Below are positions 1 to 6,110 of a stretch of 7,261 nucleotides of DNA, piece by piece. Location of the stretch: assembly GCA_013003325.1 (NCBI GenBank), contig JABDJU010000333.1, forward strand, positions 1 through 7,261. Direction: 5' to 3'. Within the stretch, counting starts at the first letter, position 1. Each line of letters begins with the position of its first letter. The translations under genes and the position numbers were made by a program. A model generated the notes under the pieces. That model saw nothing but the letters and a program-made list of their open reading frames with translations. It was not told where the DNA came from and made no database searches. The stretch is from Acidimicrobiales bacterium (GTDB taxonomy: Bacteria > Actinomycetota > Acidimicrobiia > Acidimicrobiales > SZUA-35).

Positions 1-90
1 AACGTGGACGAAGCGACCCGACCCAATCGTTGTCAATCGAGCCCTGACGCATCGAGCGCGTCGAGCGCGTTCGGTCGGAGGCGAGCGGAG
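1..90. other. region downstream of the VWA gene, no supported gene
   Basis: This stretch follows the stop codon of the minus-strand VWA gene. It holds a perfect 9-base tandem repeat, TCGAGCGCG, at 52-60 and 61-69. A short minus-strand frame starting with ATG at 52 stays open to the window edge, but it has only 17 codons, no Shine-Dalgarno sequence and no recognisable similarity, so it is not called as a gene. No convincing terminator is visible. Confidence 0.4.
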
Positions 91-1572
91 TCAAGCGAGG
101 TTGTCGACGAACTTCTCGAGTTGGCGAAGCGTGCGCACCTCAAACAGACCGTTGGTGAATTCGCCGTATTCGCTCACGATGCTGTCGCCAGTGTTCCAGT
201 ACGCCTTCGGTTCGGGATTGAGCCAGAACACCTTGCGTGCCTTCTTCTCGACTTCCTTCACCACCCAGCTCTGAGAGGCGTGATAGTTGTTTCGGGCATC
301 GCCCAAGATGAGCACGGTCGTCTTGGGCGTGATCTCCTTGCCGTACTTGTCCCAGAACACCTCGAAGGCGTGCCCGTAGTCGCTATGGCCATCAACCCAC
401 ACGACATCGGCCTCGGTGTTGACCCGGTGTACGGCCTCGTTGATGTCGTCGGTCTTGTCGAAGAAGTGAGTGACTTCGTCGATCCCGTCGATGAACACGA
501 AGCTCCGCACCTTCGAGAACTGGTTCGATATCGCATACACGAGATGTAGCGTGAATCGTGCGAAGGCTGCGACCGACCCACTGATGTCGGCGATCACCAT
601 GATCTCGGGTTTGCTCGGATTGGGGTGTTTGAACTTGGGCTCGGCCGGCACTCCCCCGTAGCTCAGCGAATGCCGAACCGTCGAACGGAAGTCGAGGTGA
701 CCTTTGCGCTTGTTGCGGCGTTTGCGAGCCAGCCGCACCGCCAGCTTGCGGGTGAGCGGATAGATGGCTTGGCGGATCTTGGCCATCTCCTCCCTGCTGG
801 CATGCATGAAGTCGACATCTTCGGGCAGCGGCTTGCGCAGGGTCTTGGCCATCGCCTCGGCGCCACGATCGGCGACCAGCCGGCGTCGGATCTCGGCCTC
901 GATCTCTCCCTTGAGCTTCTCGATCCGGTCTTCGTACTCGTCCTTGGCCAAACGCTCGGCCAAGCCTTCGAGCTGCTGTTGGCCTCGCTGTTGGGCGGCA
1001 GCTTCCATCAGTCGGTCCATCACGCCGTCGAGGTCGAGGTTCCGCAGGGTTCGATACAGGTAGTAGGTGCCCCCGACGGGCCGGCCCGGTTCCATGCCGG
1101 CGAACCGTTTGACCGCCTGCTTGGCGATGGCTTTCATCAACGCCTGATCGCTGTTGAGCATCGCCTGAAACAGCATTTCAGCCATCTCTTCGGGGGTCAT
1201 ACCCGAGCCGCCCTGACCGCCCTGGCCCGGCGGCTGCTCGCCCTGGCCCTCCATCAGTTCGTCGAGATCGAGCTCGCCGAAGGGGCTGTCGGCGTCGGGA
1301 TCGAGCACGTACTCCGCGCCCCGGATCGAGAAATAGACCTCGAACAGGGTTTCGAAGGTTTTCCAGTGGGCCTGGTTCTTCACCAGCGTCGCGGCCAGGG
1401 CGTACTTGAACGCCTCCCGGTCACCGAGAGGTATCTCCTTGACCGCTTCGACCGCGTCGATGTTCTCCACCAGGGACACCGGAAGGCCCGCCGAGCGAAG
1501 CTCGACGACGAACCCCTCGAGCAGCTCGAACAACGGTGAGAACTCGGGCTCGACCGGAGTTGGGGTGGTCAT
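91..1572 (-). CDS. CoxE-like VWA-domain protein, partner of the MoxR ATPase
   Basis: This 493-residue soluble protein has a C-terminal von Willebrand factor A domain, the usual partner of MoxR-type AAA+ ATPases; such pairs act as chaperones that mature or remodel other complexes. The N-terminal part (about 10-105) is helical. A Gly/Gln/Pro-rich linker spans 109-124, and a charged helical region (about 185-300) ends in a very basic patch at 281-291. The VWA domain starts near 323 with metal-ion-dependent adhesion site residues D329, S331 and S333. A later S397-D398 pair sits where CoxE proteins usually carry a Thr-Asp pair, and G424-D425 fits the third metal-site loop. There is no signal peptide or membrane segment. 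The ATG at 1572 lies 9 bases after the ATPase stop, with a weak AGGT ribosome site 7 bases upstream, so the two genes should be co-transcribed. The client is unknown. Family assignment is firm; the resemblance to CO dehydrogenase CoxE does not prove that role. Confidence 0.9.
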   Translation of the reverse strand: MTTPTPVEPEFSPLFELLEGFVVELRSAGLPVSLVENIDAVEAVKEIPLGDREAFKYALAATLVKNQAHWKTFETLFEVYFSIRGAEYVLDPDADSPFGELDLDELMEGQGEQPPGQGGQGGSGMTPEEMAEMLFQAMLNSDQALMKAIAKQAVKRFAGMEPGRPVGGTYYLYRTLRNLDLDGVMDRLMEAAAQQRGQQQLEGLAERLAKDEYEDRIEKLKGEIEAEIRRRLVADRGAEAMAKTLRKPLPEDVDFMHASREEMAKIRQAIYPLTRKLAVRLARKRRNKRKGHLDFRSTVRHSLSYGGVPAEPKFKHPNPSKPEIMVIADISGSVAAFARFTLHLVYAISNQFSKVRSFVFIDGIDEVTHFFDKTDDINEAVHRVNTEADVVWVDGHSDYGHAFEVFWDKYGKEITPKTTVLILGDARNNYHASQSWVVKEVEKKARKVFWLNPEPKAYWNTGDSIVSEYGEFTNGLFEVRTLRQLEKFVDNLA

Positions 1573-1581
1573 CGCGCCGAC

Positions 1582-2463
1582 CTAGCCGAAGTGAACCGCA
1601 GCGTTGCTGCTGAAGTCTTTGATCACCTTGTCGATGTCGCTCTGGTACTTCAGCAGAATGTTGACGGTGGCTTTGGCGTCGTCTTCGGTGATCGTTTCCT
1701 TGCCGAGCAGGATCAGGGTTCGGGCCCAGTCGAGGGTTTCGGAGACGCTCGGATGCTTCTTCAGCTCCATGGTGCGGATGCTGCGCACGATCCGGGCGAT
1801 CTGATCGGCCAGGTTGTCGGTGATGTCGGGAACCTTGGTGAGCACGATCTTTTTCTCACGCTCGATCGACGGGTAGTCGAGGTGGAGGAAGAGGCAGCGC
1901 CGCTTCAGCGCCTCGGACAGCTCGCGGGTGTTGTTCGACGTGAGAAAGACCAGTGGGATCTGCTTGGCCGCGATGGTGCCCAGCTCAGGAATCGAAACCT
2001 GATAGTCGCTGAGCACCTCGAGCAGCAGCGCTTCGGTCTCGACCTCCACCCGGTCGACCTCATCGATCAGCAGAACGACCGGCTCGTCGGCCCGGATCGC
2101 CTCGAGCAGTGGGCGGGTGAGCAGAAACTCATCGGAGAAGATGTCGCCTTGGACATCGTCCCAATCAGAACCCTCGTCTTCGGTCTGGATACGGAGCAGC
2201 TGCTTCTTGTAGTTCCACTCGTACAGCGCCTTGGACTCGTCGATCCCCTCGTAGCACTGGAGTCGGATCAGACGGGCTCCCAACATCTCGGCCACCGACT
2301 TGGCGAGCTGGGTCTTGCCCGTCCCGGCCGGCCCTTCAACCAACACCGGCTTGTCGAGACGGTCGGCGAGGAATGCGACCCCGGCGATCGCGTCGTCGGC
2401 CAGATAGTCGACCCTCTTCAGGTCCTCACGGACCGCCGCAACGGACTCGAATCGCTCGCTCAT
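1582..2463 (-). CDS. MoxR/CoxD-type AAA+ ATPase
   Basis: This 293-residue AAA+ ATPase belongs to the MoxR family and most resembles CoxD-type members. Visible motifs are Walker A GPAGTGKT (44-51), the QCYEGIDESKALYEWNYKKQ segment (69-88) characteristic of CoxD-like proteins, Walker B VVLLIDEVDR (129-138, D134 and E135), sensor 1 Asn in TSNNTR (175-180), arginine-finger candidates R188/R189 and a sensor 2 Arg near 248. It should work as a cytosolic ring oligomer together with the VWA protein encoded just downstream. The frame extends upstream to 2652, but the ATG at 2463 is chosen because homologous sequence begins there and the extra 63 residues look non-coding and would cross the divergent control region. 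No Shine-Dalgarno sequence precedes this ATG; a TATCGT hexamer lies 9 bases upstream, so the mRNA may be leaderless or nearly so. The substrate is unknown. Confidence 0.93.
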   Translation of the reverse strand: MSERFESVAAVREDLKRVDYLADDAIAGVAFLADRLDKPVLVEGPAGTGKTQLAKSVAEMLGARLIRLQCYEGIDESKALYEWNYKKQLLRIQTEDEGSDWDDVQGDIFSDEFLLTRPLLEAIRADEPVVLLIDEVDRVEVETEALLLEVLSDYQVSIPELGTIAAKQIPLVFLTSNNTRELSEALKRRCLFLHLDYPSIEREKKIVLTKVPDITDNLADQIARIVRSIRTMELKKHPSVSETLDWARTLILLGKETITEDDAKATVNILLKYQSDIDKVIKDFSSNAAVHFG

Positions 2464-2472
2464 ATGAGACTG

Positions 2473-2478
2473 ACGATA
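2473..2478 (-). promoter_or_regulatory. putative -10 box of the MoxR-VWA operon
   Basis: Read on the minus strand this is TATCGT, a TANNNT-type -10 hexamer ending 9 bases before the ATG at 2463. Transcription would begin within a few bases of the start codon, which fits the absence of a Shine-Dalgarno sequence. No good -35 box is seen at the usual spacing; the half-site cluster at 2495-2521 lies there instead. Confidence 0.35.
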
Positions 2479-2494
2479 CCGGCTCCAACCGTTC

Positions 2495-2521
2495 TTGACC
2501 GAAGGGTCAATTGGCTTGACC
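2495..2521. promoter_or_regulatory. putative operator: three TTGACC half-sites one helical turn apart
   Basis: TTGACC lies at 2495-2500, its reverse complement GGTCAA at 2505-2510, and TTGACC again at 2516-2521. Centre-to-centre distances are 10 and 11 bases, so all three sites face the same side of the helix. The outer copies sit within a 9-base direct repeat, CTTGACCGA (2494-2502 and 2515-2523). The array is in the 109-base gap between two divergent operons, about 50-80 bases upstream of the plus-strand start and about 30-60 upstream of the minus-strand start. This fits a shared regulator site. TTGACC resembles a -35 box, but no -10 hexamer lies at 16-18 bases in either direction, so a plain promoter explains it less well. 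The regulator is unknown. Confidence 0.5.
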
Positions 2522-2560
2522 GATGTGATGTCCCTGCGTTTTTGCTGGTGTGGCCTGAAG

Positions 2561-2566
2561 TAGTCT
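2561..2566 (+). promoter_or_regulatory. putative -10 box giving a leaderless transcript
   Basis: TAGTCT fits the TANNNT pattern and ends exactly 6 bases before the GTG at 2573. A standard 7-base step from the last T of the hexamer places the transcription start on the first base of the start codon. No Shine-Dalgarno sequence is present. The -35 position holds only a T-rich run (2539-2543), a weak match. Confidence 0.4.
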
Positions 2567-2572
2567 CCAAAG

Positions 2573-3976
2573 GTGGACAAGGGCCTCACCAACGCGGTTG
2601 ACCAGTTCGTCGAGCGGGTCGGCGGGGCGATGCAGATGGCGGCATCCGGCACTCAGATGGACCTCGTGGTCCTGAAGCGAAACGTTCCGATCGAGGCCTA
2701 CAACCTGGCGACCGCGGTCATGGACTCCGACAGCCGCCTCAGCGACGACGAACTCTGGCCGTTGATCGCAACGTTCAGCGCGTACGACATGGTGCCGGCC
2801 ACGACAACCCCGGCGGAGATGCGCCGCGAAGCCGCCCTGAAGGGGCGCAAGCAGTGGCTCCAGCGCCCCTCTGAGATGTTCGAACTGCTCGCCGGAGTCG
2901 ATCGCATGCGGGGAACCCAGCTGGCCCAGACCTACTACGACGAGGCGATGAAGCTTGCCCATATGGTCGGGTCGCTCGATCGGTTCCCCTCCGACCTCGA
3001 GTTGAAAGCGATCGTCGGATTCCAGAAGCTGTTGCGCGACAACATGCCCTCGGCTGGAGCCACCGCTGCCGCCACCGGCGGTCCGGCGGCATCGGCCGAG
3101 GCCAAAGCTGCCGGCGAGGAACCCGCCGAGCCAGAACCCAAGGAGCCTTTGGACGACGTTCTCGCCGAACTCGACCAACTCATCGGCCTGGACGCGGTCA
3201 AAGAGGAGGTTCGCCTCCTCTCGGCGCTGCTGCGGGTTCAGAAGATGCGGGCCGATCGTGAACTCCCGGTGATCGACAGCACCAAGCATCTGGTGTTCAG
3301 CGGCAACCCGGGCACAGGTAAGACCACCGTCGCCCGCCTCCTGGCCCGGATCTATCGCAGCCTGGATGTGGTGGAGCGGGGTCACCTCACCGAGGTCGAC
3401 CGGAGCGGACTGGTGGCCGGATACGTCGGCCAGACCGCCAACAAGGTGGCCGATGTGTTCGAAAAAGCCGACGGCGGCGTTCTGCTGGTCGATGAGGCGT
3501 ACAGCTTGATCCGAGGCGGTGAGAAGGACTTCGGCCGAGAGGCGATCGACGCCATCGTCAAGAACGTCGAAGACCGCCGGGACACGATGGTCGTGATCCT
3601 TGCCGGCTACCCCAAGGAAATGGCGGACCTGGTCGCCGCCAACCCCGGCTTCTCCAGCCGCTTCCCGAAAACCATCCTCTTCCCCGACTACAGCGACGAG
3701 GAACTCGTAGCGATCCTCGAGTTGATCTGCGGCAAAGGCAAATACAACCTTTCCGACGACGCCCGCCAAGCATGCCTCGACTGGTTCGGCAAGCACCAAC
3801 GAGGACAGGGGTTCGGGAACGGCAGGCTGGCCCGCAACCTGTTCGAAGCGATGGTGGCGCGCCACGCCACCCGGCTGGTTGAGGTCGACTCCCCCACCGA
3901 CGACGAGCTCATGCTGTTGACCCCAGCCGACCTGCCGCCGCCCCCCGAGGCCGGGCACGACTCGTTGGTCTCGTGA
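2573..3976 (+). CDS. CbxX/CfqX-type AAA+ ATPase with helical, TerB-like N-terminal domain
   Basis: This 467-residue protein has three parts. Residues 1-158 are a helical domain with two similar acidic segments (DSDSRLSDDEL at 51-61 and SLDRFPSDLEL at 134-144), which I read tentatively as a TerB-like fold. Residues 159-192 form an Ala/Pro/Glu-rich linker. Residues 193-455 are an AAA+ module of the CbxX/CfqX group, which includes the rubisco activase CbbX, SpoVK and the EccA ATPases of type VII secretion. It has Walker A GNPGTGKT (244-251), pore loop GYVGQT (283-288), Walker B VLLVDEAY (303-310), sensor 1 near VILAGYP (341-347), arginine finger R363 and sensor 2 GNGR (415-418). All catalytic motifs look intact. 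The start is GTG at 2573, probably on a leaderless mRNA. The gene is followed 3 bases later by the MurJ-like gene, so the membrane protein is a natural candidate partner or client. No rubisco or ESX genes are seen, so those functions are not proposed. Confidence 0.92.
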   Translation: MDKGLTNAVDQFVERVGGAMQMAASGTQMDLVVLKRNVPIEAYNLATAVMDSDSRLSDDELWPLIATFSAYDMVPATTTPAEMRREAALKGRKQWLQRPSEMFELLAGVDRMRGTQLAQTYYDEAMKLAHMVGSLDRFPSDLELKAIVGFQKLLRDNMPSAGATAAATGGPAASAEAKAAGEEPAEPEPKEPLDDVLAELDQLIGLDAVKEEVRLLSALLRVQKMRADRELPVIDSTKHLVFSGNPGTGKTTVARLLARIYRSLDVVERGHLTEVDRSGLVAGYVGQTANKVADVFEKADGGVLLVDEAYSLIRGGEKDFGREAIDAIVKNVEDRRDTMVVILAGYPKEMADLVAANPGFSSRFPKTILFPDYSDEELVAILELICGKGKYNLSDDARQACLDWFGKHQRGQGFGNGRLARNLFEAMVARHATRLVEVDSPTDDELMLLTPADLPPPPEAGHDSLVS

Positions 3977-3979
3977 TCG

Positions 3980-5752
3980 GTGTCGGGTAGTAGCCGCGTC
4001 GCAGCTGGGATCTTCTCCAGCCGCGCCGTCGGGCTGATTCGTGAAATCCTGATCGGCGGCATTCTCGGTCGATCCAACAGCGCAGAGGCGTTCCGCGTCG
4101 CGATGCGGGTGCCCAACATCATCCAGAACCTGCTGGGCGAGGGGGCGATATCGGCCTCCTTCGTGCCGGTGTTTGCTGGCCTCGTCGAGGAGGGCGACGA
4201 GACCGGCCGCAGTCGGCTCGCCGCCAGCGTGCTCGGGCATCTGGCCGCTCTGGTGTCGCTGCTGGTCGTTGTCACGATCGTGCTGGCCCGCCCGCTGGTT
4301 TGGTTGGTCACGCTCGGGAACTGGTCGGGTGATCGATACGAGTGGGCCATCGAGCTCACCCGGATCACCGCCGCCGGCGCCGGTCTGCTGGTTCTGGCCT
4401 CGCTGTGCCTCGGCATCTTGAACAGCCATCGTCAGTACTTCCTGCCCTACGCCGCTCCGATGCTGTGGAGCGGCGCACAGATCGTCGTACTCCTCGGCAT
4501 TCTCGTGTGGGCCGACGGCGGTACCGAGTTGAGCAGCTCAGCCCGCAACTCGCTGGCTGCTGCCACCGTCGTCGGCGCCTCCCTCCAGCTCGGAGTGCAG
4601 CTGCCCGCCGTGCGCCGCCTGGTCTCCGGGTTTCGGCCCCGCCTGGATCGTGACGACAACGTGCGAGAGGTGTTCCGACGGTTCGTACCGGCGCTCACCG
4701 CCCGCGGCGTGGTTCAACTGTCGAGCTTCCTGGATCTGGCCCTCGCCTCGTTCCTCGCAGCCGGCGCCGTTGCCACGCTGGGAATGGTCACACCGCTGTA
4801 TCTCATCAGCATCGGGGTTTTTGGCTTCAGTGTGGCGACGTCGGAACTGACCGAGATTTCCCGCAGCGGCTTGCTCGATTCGGCGGTAGCCCGCCGGGTT
4901 CGCATCGGCGTGCGCCGGGTGCTCCTCCCGACCGGGTTGGTCACACCGATCCTGATCGTCGCAGCGCCAGTCGTGATCGATGGCTTGTACGGATGGCTCA
5001 ACCGGTTGGTGGATTTCTCCACGCTCAACGAGTCGGGCCTCACCGTCACCGCCCTGACGCTGAGCGCCTTCGCGCTGGGGTTGCCGGCGGCCATGCAGGC
5101 CCGGGTTACGCAGAACGCTCTCTTCGCCCTCGGGGACGTGAAGGGTCCGGCCAAGATCTCGTTGGTGCGCCTGGCCGTTGTTGCTGTGGTCGGCTTCCTC
5201 CTGATGATGCAGCTCGACCATCTCGCTGTCGATCAAACGACAGACGCAATCGGGCCGTCGGAGGATCGGGTCGATCAGCTGGACACCCGGCTCACCCCCC
5301 TCGGGGTGAGTGTCGAAGCCTCCGGACTCCACGATGAAGCGGTCGAGTTGAACGAGTTCCCCCATTGGCCGGTGTGGGAACCTCTTCCCAGCGCCGCCCG
5401 GGAGAACTTGGGGGATTCCGGCATCGCCCCGCTCGGTCCGGTTGGGCTCGGGCTTGCGTCGGCGGTGGCGTCGTGGACCGAGTTCTTTCTGCTGCGCCGT
5501 AGGCTGAGACGAAGCGTGGCCAACCCCGTGGCCAGCGGGATCGTGGTCAGCGTCGCAGCCGGCGCATCGGTCGTCGCAGTGATCGCTTTGGCGTTCCGGC
5601 TGTTCGTAAGCGATCTTCCGTCACCGGTCCCGATGCTGCTCCTCGGGCCGGCCGCCCTGGTGGGCTACGTCGCCACACTGACTGCGTTGGGACTCGGCCC
5701 GTTCGCACCGTCCGGGGCTCAAAACGGCGACGGGGCCAGGCCGGTGGCCTGA
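3980..5752 (+). CDS. MurJ/MviN-family membrane protein, divergent, with acidic extracellular insertion
   Basis: This 590-residue integral membrane protein has the MurJ/MviN (MOP superfamily) fold. About 14 hydrophobic segments are visible, with the family N-terminus SRAVGLIRE (14-22) and PNIIQNLLGEGAISASFVP (45-63). Classical MurJ flips lipid II across the membrane for peptidoglycan synthesis. Arginines matching E. coli R18 and R24 are kept (R15, R21) and D39 is replaced by E36, but the Arg pair near E. coli 52-53 is Gln-Asn (49-50), and the D269, R270 and E273 positions align with Thr, Pro and Leu (271, 272, 275). Residues 412-484 form a hydrophilic, strongly acidic insertion between membrane segments 11 and 12, predicted to face outside; typical MurJ proteins run around 510-550 residues and have only a short loop there. 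The GTG start lies 3 bases after the ATPase stop without a Shine-Dalgarno sequence, suggesting translational coupling. The fold is clear; lipid II flipping is doubtful, and this may be a specialised paralogue, so no symbol is given. Confidence 0.88.
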   Translation: MSGSSRVAAGIFSSRAVGLIREILIGGILGRSNSAEAFRVAMRVPNIIQNLLGEGAISASFVPVFAGLVEEGDETGRSRLAASVLGHLAALVSLLVVVTIVLARPLVWLVTLGNWSGDRYEWAIELTRITAAGAGLLVLASLCLGILNSHRQYFLPYAAPMLWSGAQIVVLLGILVWADGGTELSSSARNSLAAATVVGASLQLGVQLPAVRRLVSGFRPRLDRDDNVREVFRRFVPALTARGVVQLSSFLDLALASFLAAGAVATLGMVTPLYLISIGVFGFSVATSELTEISRSGLLDSAVARRVRIGVRRVLLPTGLVTPILIVAAPVVIDGLYGWLNRLVDFSTLNESGLTVTALTLSAFALGLPAAMQARVTQNALFALGDVKGPAKISLVRLAVVAVVGFLLMMQLDHLAVDQTTDAIGPSEDRVDQLDTRLTPLGVSVEASGLHDEAVELNEFPHWPVWEPLPSAARENLGDSGIAPLGPVGLGLASAVASWTEFFLLRRRLRRSVANPVASGIVVSVAAGASVVAVIALAFRLFVSDLPSPVPMLLLGPAALVGYVATLTALGLGPFAPSGAQNGDGARPVA

Positions 5753-5757
5753 CCCCG
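5731..5757 (+). terminator. stem-loop at the end of the MurJ-like gene
   Basis: The outer arms CGGGG (5731-5735) and CCCCG (5753-5757) pair, followed inwards by one C-A mismatch and six more pairs (CAGGCC with GGCCTG), closing a 3-base loop at 5743-5745. This gives 11 pairs in a 12-step stem that spans the TGA stop at 5750-5752. There is no T-run after it, so it would be a U-less terminator of the kind proposed in actinobacteria, or an mRNA 3'-end stabiliser. Confidence 0.5.
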
Positions 5758-5771
5758 AACCGGCGAACGAA

Positions 5772-5786
5772 GAGGGGCTACCCCTC
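5772..5786. terminator. hairpin between convergent genes
   Basis: GAGGGG (5772-5777) and CCCCTC (5781-5786) form a perfect 6-pair stem with a 3-base loop. The loop is the stop codon of the minus-strand PspA C-terminal frame. The hairpin lies in the 25-base convergent gap region and could act in both directions. No T-run follows on either strand. Confidence 0.35.
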
Positions 5787-6110
5787 GGCGACCTGGCCTT
5801 CGGGCTCGGCGGTGGCGGTAGCGGTTTCGGTGACCGCTTCGGCGCCGCCGGTCTCGATCCCGAGCTGGGCCCGGAGTTCGTTGAGACGGCTCTGGGCTTC
5901 GACGTTGAGGGCGGCCTGCTCGACCTCGACCATGCGACCTTCGATCGAGGCGGCGCTCAGCTCCGACGCCCCCTTGGCTTTGGCGTAGCGGGCCTCCACC
6001 TTTTCGCGGACCTCGTCGAAGCTGGGCACTTCGTCGCCGACCGTCTCCGACAGCGACGACATCGCCTTGTTGAGCTGTTCCTGCATCTTTGCCTGGTCCA
6101 GCTGGCTCAT
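5778..6110 (-). CDS. pspA: PspA/IM30 family protein, C-terminal fragment
   Basis: This 110-residue frame continues the PspA protein whose N-terminal part is encoded at 6110-6571. Its start, MSQLDQAKMQEQLNKAM, is the conserved PspA segment that normally lies in the middle of the long helical hairpin, and residues 30-85 give the last helices. The end (about 86-110) is a Thr/Ala/Glu-rich tail without conserved motifs. The upstream part of the same frame (LQKKLSERQKL, just before the ATG) also matches PspA, which shows that homology runs past this start and that the true gene was one piece. The ATG at 6110 overlaps the stop of the upstream frame as TGATG, so a separate coupled product is possible if the split is real. 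PspA is a peripheral membrane-stress and membrane-repair protein of the ESCRT-III superfamily. Confidence 0.85.
   Translation of the reverse strand: MSQLDQAKMQEQLNKAMSSLSETVGDEVPSFDEVREKVEARYAKAKGASELSAASIEGRMVEVEQAALNVEAQSRLNELRAQLGIETGGAEAVTETATATAEPEGQVAEG

Noticed and set aside
2..52. start of another minus-strand gene at the window edge (ATG at 52)
   Set aside because: Only 17 codons are visible, with no Shine-Dalgarno sequence or similarity; it could be chance.
625..1539. 304-codon plus-strand frame opposite the VWA gene
   Set aside because: It lies fully inside a gene with clear VWA motifs on the other strand, and its Leu/Gly/His/Gln-rich sequence is typical of an antisense shadow.
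91..2463. CO dehydrogenase maturation operon (coxD-coxE)
   Set aside because: The two proteins resemble CoxD and CoxE, but no coxS, coxM, coxL, coxF or coxG is present, and MoxR-VWA pairs occur in many contexts.
1591..2601. 336-codon plus-strand frame opposite the MoxR gene
   Set aside because: It is antisense to an AAA+ gene with all motifs intact, and crosses the divergent control region into the start of the next gene.
2464..2652. 63-residue N-terminal extension of the MoxR ATPase
   Set aside because: It would cover the control region and overlap the opposite gene start. It has no family similarity, while the ATG at 2463 gives the expected N-terminus.
2507..4429. 640-codon open frame on the minus strand opposite the CbxX-type ATPase and MurJ-like genes
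   Set aside because: It is antisense to two genes with clear family motifs, has a His/Gln/Gly-rich composition typical of reversed GC-rich codons, spans two genes and their junction, and shows no recognisable domain.
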